A stretch of 64,000 nucleotides of DNA from Bacillus nitratireducens. Its GTDB lineage: Bacteria; Bacillota; Bacilli; Bacillales; Bacillaceae_G. The notes below the pieces were generated by a model, which worked only from the letters and a program-made list of their open reading frames with translations, had not been told where the DNA came from and made no database searches. Both the position numbers and the translations under genes were made by a program. Of this stretch, positions 42,677 through 50,878 are shown one piece after another (position 1 is the first letter of the stretch; each line of letters starts with the position of its first letter). The DNA lies in contig NZ_MAOC01000026.1 of assembly GCF_001884135.1 (NCBI RefSeq), positions 1 to 64,000 on the forward strand, read 5' to 3'.

Positions 42677-44038
42677 ATGAAAAAACTATTCATGCTTCTA
42701 ACAGTTTTAACATTGTTTGTTAGTGCACTTGCGGGTTGTTCAGGCGGAAAAGGAAGTACGGTTAAAGCAAGTAAAGAAGGCGAGAAGGTTGTTGTTCCAT
42801 TCATAAATGGAGTGGGTGGTTCTCTTGCAGACCGTGTAGACACAATCGTGGAAGAATACAATAAAAGTCAGGACAAATATGTAGTGAAAACGACGAAAGC
42901 AGGTAACTACGATGAGTCTTATCAAAAGCTACAAAGTGGCTTTGCAGCGAATAACCAAGAAGCAATCGCATTACTAGGCTCAGACGTCATTCAAGAATAT
43001 GTTAAAAAACAGTTAATCGTACCTTTAGATGAATCTGTTAAAAATGATACTGATTTTAAAAAGGAAGATTACGGAAAAGGTTTTATGGAGCAAGCAACAA
43101 TTGACGGAAAATTATATGGAATTCCGTTTTACGGTACAACGCAAATCTTTTATTACAATAAAAAAGCATTAGCGGAAAATGGCTTTACAAAAGAGGATTT
43201 AAAGACGTGGGAAGGTGTAGAAAGAGTAGCAAAAACAGTCGCAAAACGTGGTGAAAATGGAAATGTTTCATATGCGGGCTGGATGCCAATGTGGGGGACG
43301 TCAAACTTAATTGATGCGGTCCGCAGTGCTGGCGGCAATGTATTAAGTGAAGATGGTAAAAAAGTGTTAATTAACGATGATACTTGGGTTACGGTATGGG
43401 AGAAATTCCGGACATGGCTTCATGAAGATAAAATTATGAAAATACATTCAGGCGGTACTGGATGGGAGTATTGGGATAAAACAGTAATTGATTTAGTTGA
43501 AGGTAGAACGCTAGGATTTACAGGATCATCTGGTGACCAAGCATTTGTTTTTAAATCATTAGGTAAAGGAATGAATGAAGAAGAACGCCTAAACACATTT
43601 GAAGCTTTACCACAACCAGCTTGGGGTAATAATAAACCAGCGCCAAAATTAGAAACATATTTATTCACATTAACGAGAAATATTGACCCAGAAGTAGCAA
43701 AGGGTGCATATGACTTTATGAATTTTGCGACCAGCACTGAAAAAACGGCTGAATGGTCAATGGCAACAGGCTATATTCCTGTTCGTAACAACGTAACAGA
43801 GTACGGTCCATATGCTGAATTTGTTAAAAAACAACCACAAGCACTAGTTCCATTAGAACAAGCTAACAATAATGGAGTGGGACCATTTGTAGATCCAACG
43901 GGCGGGAAAATCAATGACGCTTTAAATGTAGCGAAAGATAAAGTAGAGATTGAAGGAGTTCCAGCAAAGAAAGCATTAGATGAAGCAGCTAAAGTTGCGC
44001 AAGAAGAATTAGATAAAGTTTTGAAAAAGAAGAAGTAA
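42677..44038 (+). CDS. ABC transporter substrate-binding lipoprotein (extracellular solute-binding family 1)
   Basis: This 453-residue lipoprotein has a signal peptide ending in L-A-G-C (lipidated cysteine 21). The mature protein has the family 1 solute-binding fold: G-I-P-F-Y-G-T-T-Q-I-F-Y-Y-N-K-K, G-F-T-G-S-S-G, and A-Y-D-F-M-N-F-A-T-S near the C-terminus. These features resemble UgpB (glycerol-3-phosphate and glycerophosphodiester binding) and oligosaccharide-binding proteins. The phosphoesterase and phosphatase genes downstream favour a phosphorylated ligand, but this is inference. The C-terminus is lysine-rich. Confidence 0.88.
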   Translation: MKKLFMLLTVLTLFVSALAGCSGGKGSTVKASKEGEKVVVPFINGVGGSLADRVDTIVEEYNKSQDKYVVKTTKAGNYDESYQKLQSGFAANNQEAIALLGSDVIQEYVKKQLIVPLDESVKNDTDFKKEDYGKGFMEQATIDGKLYGIPFYGTTQIFYYNKKALAENGFTKEDLKTWEGVERVAKTVAKRGENGNVSYAGWMPMWGTSNLIDAVRSAGGNVLSEDGKKVLINDDTWVTVWEKFRTWLHEDKIMKIHSGGTGWEYWDKTVIDLVEGRTLGFTGSSGDQAFVFKSLGKGMNEEERLNTFEALPQPAWGNNKPAPKLETYLFTLTRNIDPEVAKGAYDFMNFATSTEKTAEWSMATGYIPVRNNVTEYGPYAEFVKKQPQALVPLEQANNNGVGPFVDPTGGKINDALNVAKDKVEIEGVPAKKALDEAAKVAQEELDKVLKKKK

Positions 44039-44127
44039 ACCTGTTTGTAGTACGAACGTGAGGTGCTTTTTAACGAAGGAAGTGCTTCTAAAATTCCTTC
44101 ATTAAAACTTAAAAAGGTGTGAGAACT

Positions 44128-45555
44128 ATGATCGAAATAACAAGTACGATAACACTTTCTCCATTCGTAAAAAATAAACACTGTTTCCGAATGGATGAAA
44201 CTGATATTACAAACTTTACATTAACTATTAATCAAGGGGATAGCCGAAAGATTCCGCTTTTACTAATTTTGAGAGATCCTAACGGTTATGTACGTATACA
44301 ATATCAAACTCCAATTGTAAATGAAAAACTAGTCGTTTCGAAAGATTCAAAGTTTTGCTCGGCTGGTTGTATTGGAGGAGCAATACAGTCAGGTAATTGG
44401 GAATTAGAAGTCGTATATATCCCTCATTGTGCAAAGAAAGTAGTGAAATTTTCTGGGGGAAAAGTTGACTATACAATAAATATTGAAGTGAATGATCAGT
44501 TGGAACGAAAGTATAATAGAGAGCATTTTTGTAAGGGAAATGTTTTTATCGATGAAGACCGTTTTAATAAGGTAGTAAATGAAGAACATCGTTGGTATAA
44601 AGGGGATTTTCATGAACATACAGATTTAACAGATGGCGAGATAGATGATGAACTTGGAATGAGAGTATGTGAAAAACAAGAATTAGATTTTTTATATGCG
44701 ACGGAGCACAATATTGTTATGCCATCTTATGAAAAAGGAAACACATTGATTATACCATCCATGGAACTTACAACTCCTTTCGGTCATTACAACATATTTG
44801 GTATAAGAGAATTCATTGATTTTACAGAGTATGTAGATGAATCATTTAGTGCTGAAAAAATGAATACACTATTTTCACTCATGAAAGAAAAAGGTTATTT
44901 ATTGAGTGTGAATCATCCGTTTATGAAGCCTTGGGCGAACCAAGTTAATATTAACTTAGAAAATGTTCATACGATGGAAATTATGTGTGATCCAACTTAT
45001 AAAAAAAGTAAATCATCTACTTTAGAAGCGTTACGTTGTTTCGATCAAATGTGGTCAAATGGTCTTAAAATCTGGGGAATAGGAGGAAGTGATTCTCATT
45101 TACATCCATCTAAAACATTCCCAGGATCAAAAGACCCATCAATTTACGGTGATCCAGGAACATATGTATTATGTAACGGTTTATCTATTAATAACTTAAA
45201 GTTTGCGATCAAAAACGGAAGAATTTATTTCTCTCGATTTAGAAAACTAGCTATAGATATTCAAAACGAAGGTGAAACGATTTATGTCGGCGATGAGGTT
45301 AAAGGAAATATTATTTATAACGTTCAAACAGATAAACCGTGTGAGTGGAGATTACTTATAAAGGGACGAACGATTGAAAAAGAATACGGCAGCGATGTAA
45401 CCTTTGCATTCTCTTTAAGTGAAGGGGAATACGCTAGAGTTGAGGGATGGGAAGAGGACGAATTAGTAGCATTTATTAATCCTATTCATAATAAAGTTCA
45501 GAATAAAAATATGAAAACATGGAATGAAGTTATAGGGGGAATAAAAGGTGAATAA
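44128..45555 (+). CDS. PHP-domain phosphoesterase (CehA/McbA-like)
   Basis: This protein of about 475 residues has an N-terminal beta-rich domain (about 1-160) and a PHP metallohydrolase domain. Motif 1 is G-D-F-H-E-H-T-D-L-T-D-G, motif 2 A-T-E-H-N, then the glutamate in P-S-M-E-L-T, V-N-H-P-F, and G-S-D-S-H, giving the usual trinuclear metal site. A C-terminal beta domain follows. CehA/McbA-type members hydrolyse phosphoesters or carbamates. It sits inside the importer operon, between the binding protein and a HAD phosphatase, so it probably processes the imported phosphodiester or glycoside. It lacks a signal peptide, so it acts in the cytoplasm. ATG 44128 is preferred over GTG 44119. Confidence 0.82.
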   Translation: MIEITSTITLSPFVKNKHCFRMDETDITNFTLTINQGDSRKIPLLLILRDPNGYVRIQYQTPIVNEKLVVSKDSKFCSAGCIGGAIQSGNWELEVVYIPHCAKKVVKFSGGKVDYTINIEVNDQLERKYNREHFCKGNVFIDEDRFNKVVNEEHRWYKGDFHEHTDLTDGEIDDELGMRVCEKQELDFLYATEHNIVMPSYEKGNTLIIPSMELTTPFGHYNIFGIREFIDFTEYVDESFSAEKMNTLFSLMKEKGYLLSVNHPFMKPWANQVNINLENVHTMEIMCDPTYKKSKSSTLEALRCFDQMWSNGLKIWGIGGSDSHLHPSKTFPGSKDPSIYGDPGTYVLCNGLSINNLKFAIKNGRIYFSRFRKLAIDIQNEGETIYVGDEVKGNIIYNVQTDKPCEWRLLIKGRTIEKEYGSDVTFAFSLSEGEYARVEGWEEDELVAFINPIHNKVQNKNMKTWNEVIGGIKGE

Positions 45556-46255
45556 AGCGATTATTTTTGATAAGGATGGAACATTGATACAGTTAGATTC
45601 AGTTTGGTACAAAATTGTGCATCGTGTATTAGATGATATATTCCAAACGTATCCAAATGAAAAAAATAAACGAGATGACTACTTAACGATTATTGGTATG
45701 AATGATAACGATTTTGAGAGTACGAGTTTACTAGCTTGTCGCACAAATTACTTTATTGCGGCTGCATGGTATTCGTTGTTAGAAAATCAATATGTGGATA
45801 AAGAAGATTTTATTCAAAAAGTATGTCTTTTATTCAAAAAGCATTCTACTGCAGATGATCTTGTATTTACAGAAGTGGAAGGTGCAAAGGAAACGTTACG
45901 ATATTTAAAAGACAATGAATATATTATTGGAGTTGTTACGGCAGACGATGTTGATGCAGCTATTCATTCTCTAAAAATGACAGAGTTATATGATTATGTA
46001 GATTTTTTAGGTGCAGATGATGGTGTGAATAGAACAAAACCTGAAAGTGATTTTTATCATATGTTTAAAGAAAAATTTTCACTAACTGAAGAAGATGTGC
46101 TTATGGTAGGTGATACATTAACAGACGTTACATTTGCAAGAAATAGTAACATTAAAGTAGTCGGCGTCTTATCGGGTGCGAGCAGGAAGGGAGATTTAGA
46201 AGGGAAAGCGGATTATATTTTAGACAGTATGAAGGATATTTCAAAGATTTTATAA
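45548..46255 (+). CDS. HAD-family phosphatase (phosphoglycolate phosphatase-like)
   Basis: This 235-residue HAD hydrolase has motif I I-F-D-K-D-G-T-L, a helical cap, motif II V-V-T-A-D-D, lysine in T-K-P-E-S-D, and motif IV V-G-D-T-L-T-D-V. It removes phosphate from small metabolites. It overlaps the PHP gene by 8 nt, so the two are coupled, as expected for consecutive steps: phosphodiester to phosphomonoester to free alcohol. Confidence 0.9.
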   Translation: MNKAIIFDKDGTLIQLDSVWYKIVHRVLDDIFQTYPNEKNKRDDYLTIIGMNDNDFESTSLLACRTNYFIAAAWYSLLENQYVDKEDFIQKVCLLFKKHSTADDLVFTEVEGAKETLRYLKDNEYIIGVVTADDVDAAIHSLKMTELYDYVDFLGADDGVNRTKPESDFYHMFKEKFSLTEEDVLMVGDTLTDVTFARNSNIKVVGVLSGASRKGDLEGKADYILDSMKDISKIL

Positions 46256-46316
46256 TTCATGTCATCATAATTTTTAGCAATATCTATAAATATAGCTCAA
46301 ATTCTAGGAGGATATT

Positions 46317-47417
46317 ATGGCTCAACTATCATTCAAAAACATTTACAAAAAATATGATCATGATGTGACTATCGTAAAAGATTTTAACCTAGAAGTAAAT
46401 GATGGAGAATTTATCGTTTTGGTTGGTCCTTCAGGGTGTGGGAAATCTACAACGTTACGTATGATTGCAGGACTTGAGGAAATTTCAGAGGGTGACTTTT
46501 ATATTGACGGAAAGCGTGTAAATGATATTACACCGAAAGATAGAGATATTGCAATGGTATTTCAAAACTATGCGCTTTATCCGCATATGAGTGTTTATGA
46601 AAATATGGCATTTGGATTAAAGCTACGAAAATATAGTAAAGAAGAAATTGATAAACGTGTACAACACGCAGCAAAAATTCTTGGGCTTGAGCAGTATTTA
46701 AGCCGAAAGCCAAAAGCACTTTCAGGTGGACAGCGTCAGCGAGTTGCCTTAGGCCGAGCGATTGTTCGAAATGCAAAAGTATTTTTAATGGACGAGCCTT
46801 TATCAAATTTAGATGCGAAGTTACGTGTGCAAATGCGTGCTGAAATTACAAAATTACACAAAAAGCTGCAAACAACAACTGTGTATGTTACACACGATCA
46901 AATAGAAGCTATGACGATGGCAACGCGTCTAGTTGTGCTAAAAGATGGTATTGTACAACAAGTCGGTACACCGAAAGAAGTGTATGATAATCCAGAGAAT
47001 GTATTTGTCGGCGGATTCATTGGTTCTCCTGGAATGAATTTTTTCAAAGGAGTATTAACAGATAATGCAGTTATGATTGATAAGTGGAAAATTGAAGTGC
47101 CAGAAGAGAAGATGAAAGGCTTGCGAAATAACGGATATACGAATAAAGAAATCATAATAGGAATACGTCCAGAAGACTTTTATTATGGAAAAGAAATCGA
47201 GACTTTACCATATAACGCAAAAGTAACGGTATCTATTGATGTAGCAGAATTAATGGGGGCAGAAACATATCTATATTCTAACATTAATGAACAATCTTTT
47301 GTTGCACGTGTGGACACATCTTTAGATGTGCAAAGTCAATCTAATATAGATTTAGTTTTGAATATGGATAAAGTTCATTATTTCGAATCTAAAACTGAGA
47401 AGCGAATTATTTTATAG
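46317..47417 (+). CDS. ABC transporter ATP-binding protein (UgpC/MsmX class)
   Basis: This 366-residue ATPase has Walker A GPSGCGKST, signature LSGGQRQR, Walker B VFLMDEPLSNLDAKLR and a C-terminal TOBE-like regulatory domain (about 240-366, I-G-I-R-P-E-D-F). It energises the two permeases at 40956-42651. Unlike many Bacillus sugar importers that share MsmX, this operon has its own ATPase. AGGAGG precedes the ATG. Confidence 0.93.
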   Translation: MAQLSFKNIYKKYDHDVTIVKDFNLEVNDGEFIVLVGPSGCGKSTTLRMIAGLEEISEGDFYIDGKRVNDITPKDRDIAMVFQNYALYPHMSVYENMAFGLKLRKYSKEEIDKRVQHAAKILGLEQYLSRKPKALSGGQRQRVALGRAIVRNAKVFLMDEPLSNLDAKLRVQMRAEITKLHKKLQTTTVYVTHDQIEAMTMATRLVVLKDGIVQQVGTPKEVYDNPENVFVGGFIGSPGMNFFKGVLTDNAVMIDKWKIEVPEEKMKGLRNNGYTNKEIIIGIRPEDFYYGKEIETLPYNAKVTVSIDVAELMGAETYLYSNINEQSFVARVDTSLDVQSQSNIDLVLNMDKVHYFESKTEKRIIL

Positions 47418-47872
47418 ATAATAATTAATATGATTATACCCTTAGAATTTCTTCAACTACTACAAATAAATGAATAGTAAAAAGCCGATTATCCTTTAGA
47501 TTATAGGAAATCGGCTTTTTTATATAAAAGATCGCCTAGCGTACGAAAATCGTTTTTTTGTTGGCAGTGCCCTGTCACAATCAAGTTGAGAAAATTCTTA
47601 ATTTGATGGATGTGTGATGCTACTCCTATGTTAAGGTTCGAGTCATTTGAAACAGCAACTTTTATATTGAGTAGTGTTAAAGCGACGTATATGATAAAAA
47701 AAATGTATCGCTTGTGAAAAAATTGTATCACCTTTGAATGAGCTAATACGACAAGAATTCGTGTCAGGCCTAATTAGGGAATGCAGTACAAATCATTATA
47801 TAGTATACAAGCATTCCCTTTCTTTAAATACGATATGTTTTTAATATAATTAAAAGAAAATTTTTGTGTTCT
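47418..47872. other. 455-nt intergenic region after the importer operon
   Basis: It contains the importer terminator (47479-47520) and then about 340 nt without a supported gene. GGGAATGC / GCATTCCC form an inverted repeat around 47779-47820. One minus-strand frame (47501-47731) stays open but lacks a ribosome binding site and natural composition, so I treat it as spurious or as a decayed gene. Confidence 0.45.
47479..47523 (+). terminator. Terminator of the importer operon
   Basis: AAAAAGCCGATT pairs with AATCGGCTTTTT, with inner TCCT/AGGA pairing and a T run. Confidence 0.9.
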
Positions 47873-48463
47873 TTAATATGATGTGACATAATACCAGTTT
47901 TTTTCTATTTTTGTGATCTCTTTATATTCATTATTAAAGTCGTATTTGTTTGGTCTTGTATCATTTGGTGTGTAAATAAATCCTGAAAAATTATCTAATA
48001 TACCACGATAAGTAAAAAAGAAAACAGAAATATCATTTTTATTTTGTTGAATAATTACATCCCCACCGTTTTTGGAAGTGGATGCAAACTGTTTAGGTAA
48101 ATGAATTTGTCTACTATCATAATGAACATTAGGAGTTAACTCTTTATGTTCTATAAGTGCTATAACTTTTTCACGGTCTTCTTTATAGATAATAAAATCT
48201 AAATTTATATAAATCTCATAAAATGGTATACATATCCAAGTAATTACTATGATTAGTTGAATAATTAACGGTTTCCAATTTTTGTATTTAATGAGATGTA
48301 TGATTGTGAAAATTAATATTAAGAAAAACAATCCATGAACTATTATTGAAAGAAATGGCATAACAAATGGGGTAAGGAATTCAACTAAATACCATTTGAA
48401 AAAATGATAAAGTATAAGAGCGATACCGCTTATTAATGTAATTTTGGTTAAATTCTTATTCAA
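47873..48463 (-). CDS. Membrane protein of unknown function
   Basis: This 196-residue protein has three to four hydrophobic helices in the first 90 residues and then a soluble region (about 95-196) of beta-rich character with K-F-D/Y-D-F-N-N-E-Y-K-E-I near the end. It carries no motif I recognise. GGAG lies upstream of the start. It is flanked by long non-coding stretches on both sides. Confidence 0.7.
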   Translation of the reverse strand: MNKNLTKITLISGIALILYHFFKWYLVEFLTPFVMPFLSIIVHGLFFLILIFTIIHLIKYKNWKPLIIQLIIVITWICIPFYEIYINLDFIIYKEDREKVIALIEHKELTPNVHYDSRQIHLPKQFASTSKNGGDVIIQQNKNDISVFFFTYRGILDNFSGFIYTPNDTRPNKYDFNNEYKEITKIEKNWYYVTSY

Positions 48464-49091
48464 ATTTTGAATCTCCTTTCTATACTAAAAACTATGTGAT
48501 TTTAGTATGAATATAAAATATGTTTTTTCATAAATTTCCCTTAGTTTCATTTTATTAACTTTGTGTGATTAATATTTTGAATATATCATAGATTTGAAAT
48601 TAAATAAACGGACATTAAATTTTTACATTTTATATAGAATAAAAGTTAAATAAAAGTGAGGGAAGTTTTCAAAATAGACTAGTTTTTTATTTGAAATGTA
48701 ATTTGATTAGTTTCATGAAATAGATCCAGTTCCGGTAAAATCAGTTGCAACAAGTGAACATTACGAGACTAAGAGGATCATATCAAAGTCGGTGACACCG
48801 ACTTATGGGACAGTTCACTTCTGATTGTGGAAACGGGGCAGTACAGAAGTGAAAAAATTCTGTGTTTCTTTTTAATTAATATATTTATTGAGAAAACTTC
48901 GAAATTTCCGGCGCAAATGCTCCTTCTTTCCTATAATAGAAGCTATACTGGACGTAAGCAATTTGTAAGGGATGAGTAAGAAAAAAGAGATTTTTATATT
49001 ATAAAATATTTATTATACCTACATATAACACCTACTACTAATAATGTGTTATAATACGAATTAGCAACAAAAAGGAAAGGAATTAGAAAAA
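48464..49091. other. 628-nt intergenic region: gene remnant, nested inverted repeats, desaturase promoter
   Basis: 48711-48824 is an open stretch of 37 codons without a start (H-E-I-D-P-V-P-V-K-S-V-A) that reads like coding sequence. It coincides with nested inverted repeats: AAGTGAAC 48752 / GTTCACTT 48813; AAGTCGGTG / CACCGACTT at 48785-48803; TTCACTTCTG 48814 / CAGAAGTGAA 48844; and ACAGAA / TTCTGT with T-rich tail at 48843-48870. The GTAAG-repeat block of the desaturase gene follows at 48951-49000. Confidence 0.5.
48951..49000 (+). promoter_or_regulatory. Promoter-proximal block with 11-bp phased GTAAG repeats (copy 2)
   Basis: CGTAAG at 48953, TGTAAG at 48964 and AGTAAG at 48975, exactly 11 bp apart, then AAAAAAGAGA, as in the block at 21971-22020. 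It lies about 90 nt upstream of the desaturase start. Cold-responsive two-component regulation of desaturases is known in bacilli (DesKR, CasKR), and this block is a candidate target. Confidence 0.6.
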
Positions 49092-50123
49092 ATGAACTTA
49101 CAAAATACTAAAAATTTAAAAAAACAAGTTGCTCCTTTTGAAAAATCAACGGCAAAAAAAAGTATTTGGCAAATCATCAATACGGTAGTGCCATTTATTA
49201 TCTTATGGTACCTTGCTTATAAAAGTTTGTCCGTTTCTTATTGGTTAACATTAGTTCCATCACTGTTAGCCGCTGGATTTATGACACGGATTTTCATTAT
49301 TTTTCATGATTGTACCCATCATTCTTTTTTTAAAAGTCGCCGTGTAAATAGAATAGTAGGGACGTGTATGGGTGTTTTAACTTTATTCCCGTTTGATCAA
49401 TGGGGGCATGAGCATTCCGTTCATCATGCTACAAGTGGTAATTTGGATAAGCGAGGTACAGGAGATATTTGGACGCTTACAGTGAATGAATATTTAGCAG
49501 CACCATTTAGACTCCGTTTAGCGTATCGTTTATATCGCAATCCGTTGGTTATGTTTGGATTAGGTCCGATTTATGTTTTCCTTCTTAAAAATAGATTTAA
49601 CAGAAAAGGTGCTAGAAAGAAAGAACGCATGAACACTTATTTGACGAATGTTTTAATTGTTGCTTTAATAGGGGTACTTTGCTGGGCAATCGGATGGCAA
49701 TCGTTTCTATTAGTACATGGTACGATATTCTTAATAGCAGGTTCAGTAGGTATTTGGCTGTTTTACGTACAGCACACATTTGAAGATTCTTATTTTGAAG
49801 AAGATAAAGAGTGGGAATATGTGAAAGCGGCAGTGGAAGGAAGTTCATTTTATAAACTTCCAAAAATCCTGCAATTTTTAACTGGTAATATTGGATTTCA
49901 TCATGTTCACCATTTGAGTCCGAGAGTACCTAACTATAAATTAGAAGAAGCACACAATAATACGCTTCCTTTAAAAAATGTACCAACGATTACTCTTGCT
50001 ACAAGCTTGCGTTCAATTCGTTTCCGTCTTTGGGATGAGCAAAGTAACAATTTTGTTACCTTTAAAGACGTCAAAAATTTAATTAAAAACAATGTTTCTG
50101 TTCGAGTTAAATCTGAATTATAA
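49092..50123 (+). CDS. desA: Membrane fatty acid desaturase (DesA-like)
   Basis: This 343-residue integral membrane di-iron desaturase introduces a double bond into membrane phospholipid acyl chains. Three histidine boxes are present: H-D-C-T-H-H (72-77), H-E-H-S-V-H-H (106-112) and H-H-V-H-H (about 275), with four hydrophobic helices between them. The N-terminus is basic. GGAAAGGA precedes the ATG. Monocistronic, with a strong terminator. The symbol desA is given because the protein fits the B. cereus acyl-lipid desaturase; which of the two desaturases (DesA or DesB) is meant is not decided by the sequence I can inspect. Confidence 0.9.
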   Translation: MNLQNTKNLKKQVAPFEKSTAKKSIWQIINTVVPFIILWYLAYKSLSVSYWLTLVPSLLAAGFMTRIFIIFHDCTHHSFFKSRRVNRIVGTCMGVLTLFPFDQWGHEHSVHHATSGNLDKRGTGDIWTLTVNEYLAAPFRLRLAYRLYRNPLVMFGLGPIYVFLLKNRFNRKGARKKERMNTYLTNVLIVALIGVLCWAIGWQSFLLVHGTIFLIAGSVGIWLFYVQHTFEDSYFEEDKEWEYVKAAVEGSSFYKLPKILQFLTGNIGFHHVHHLSPRVPNYKLEEAHNNTLPLKNVPTITLATSLRSIRFRLWDEQSNNFVTFKDVKNLIKNNVSVRVKSEL

Positions 50124-50141
50124 CTTCATCATATTTAACTG

Positions 50142-50180
50142 ACTCCCCTTAATCATTTTTGATTTAAGGGGAGTTTTTGT
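50142..50180 (+). terminator. Terminator of the desaturase gene
   Basis: ACTCCCCTTAA pairs with TTAAGGGGAGT, followed by T5. Confidence 0.93.
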
Positions 50181-50263
50181 TTAAATAGTAGATGTCCGAT
50201 ATGGAGAAAATTTAAATGAAAATGATGATTTTGCACCTGAGCGGTTTGTTATAAATAAATGAA

Positions 50264-50292
50264 AAAGAATCAAGTTTACTTATTCTTGAGAT
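50264..50292 (-). terminator. Terminator of the 67-aa gene
   Basis: On the minus strand AAGAATAAG / CTTGATTCTT around TAAA, followed by T's. Confidence 0.65.
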
Positions 50293-50306
50293 TTTTTCGT
50301 TGCAAT

Positions 50307-50510
50307 TTACTTTTTGTTTGTTGTTCTTTCTACATCTGAAATGGGTAAGTCTGTGCCATATAGGTCTTGTGTAATATCTTTATTGTTGTCGAGGGATTGT
50401 TTCTCTTGAGATGACGTTTCTAGCATTTGTTCTTGGGCTTTACTAGGGGTATTCAGAGCATCCGATGGGATGTGATTAATCGGTTGGTCTAATAGATTTT
50501 CTTTGTCCAT
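50307..50510 (-). CDS. Small hydrophilic protein, 67 aa
   Basis: The start at M-D-K-E-N-L-L-D-Q is fixed by AAGGAGC. It is acidic, rich in N, Q, D, S and T, with no cysteine and no hydrophobic core, so probably disordered or spore-associated in style. I recognise no family. The open frame continues upstream as a hydrophobic stretch without a ribosome binding site. Confidence 0.6.
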   Translation of the reverse strand: MDKENLLDQPINHIPSDALNTPSKAQEQMLETSSQEKQSLDNNKDITQDLYGTDLPISDVERTTNKK

Positions 50511-50878
50511 GTTATGTAGCTCCTTTTTTATTATGATAAAAATAATGTAAGTATAAATGATCACTTAAATATTTTGTGTTTTTGAATGATATTATATACA
50601 AAGCTTATTTTGCAAAGTTAACTAAATGAAAAATGAATAATTATTAAGATGCACAAAATCAAAATTCTTAATAAAAACTAAAAAGAGCACCACACACAAG
50701 CGCTCTTTAACATAATATCTAGCCCAGTACCTTTTTCTGTTCGGTATTGGATACAGTGTACTGATAAACGACACCTAAAATATCAAGATGGTCTTTTCGT
50801 CCATTTTTCGGTGAATTATGGATATAAATTTATCTTAGGTCGATAGTGATGTGCTGGCACCCCTATTTGATAGAATAA
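50511..50878. other. 368-nt intergenic region with a possible decayed gene end
   Basis: A hairpin AAAGAGC / GCTCTTT lies at 50682-50709. On the minus strand 50719-50829 is an open 36-codon stretch (N-G-R-K-D-H-L-D-I-L-G-V-V-Y-Q-Y) after a stop codon and without a start. It reads like the end of a gene lost upstream, but a chance open frame of this length is not rare. Confidence 0.35.

Noticed and set aside
47501-47731. 76-codon minus-strand ORF after the importer operon, briefly considered as a transposase remnant
   Set aside because: No ribosome binding site, atypical composition, begins inside the terminator of the neighbouring operon, and no transposase motif can be recognised.
50190-50262. 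Peptide segment D-D-F-A-P-E-R-F-V resembling the PERF motif of cytochrome P450
   Set aside because: Only 25 codons between stops, no other P450 feature, no start codon. A short motif match is not enough.
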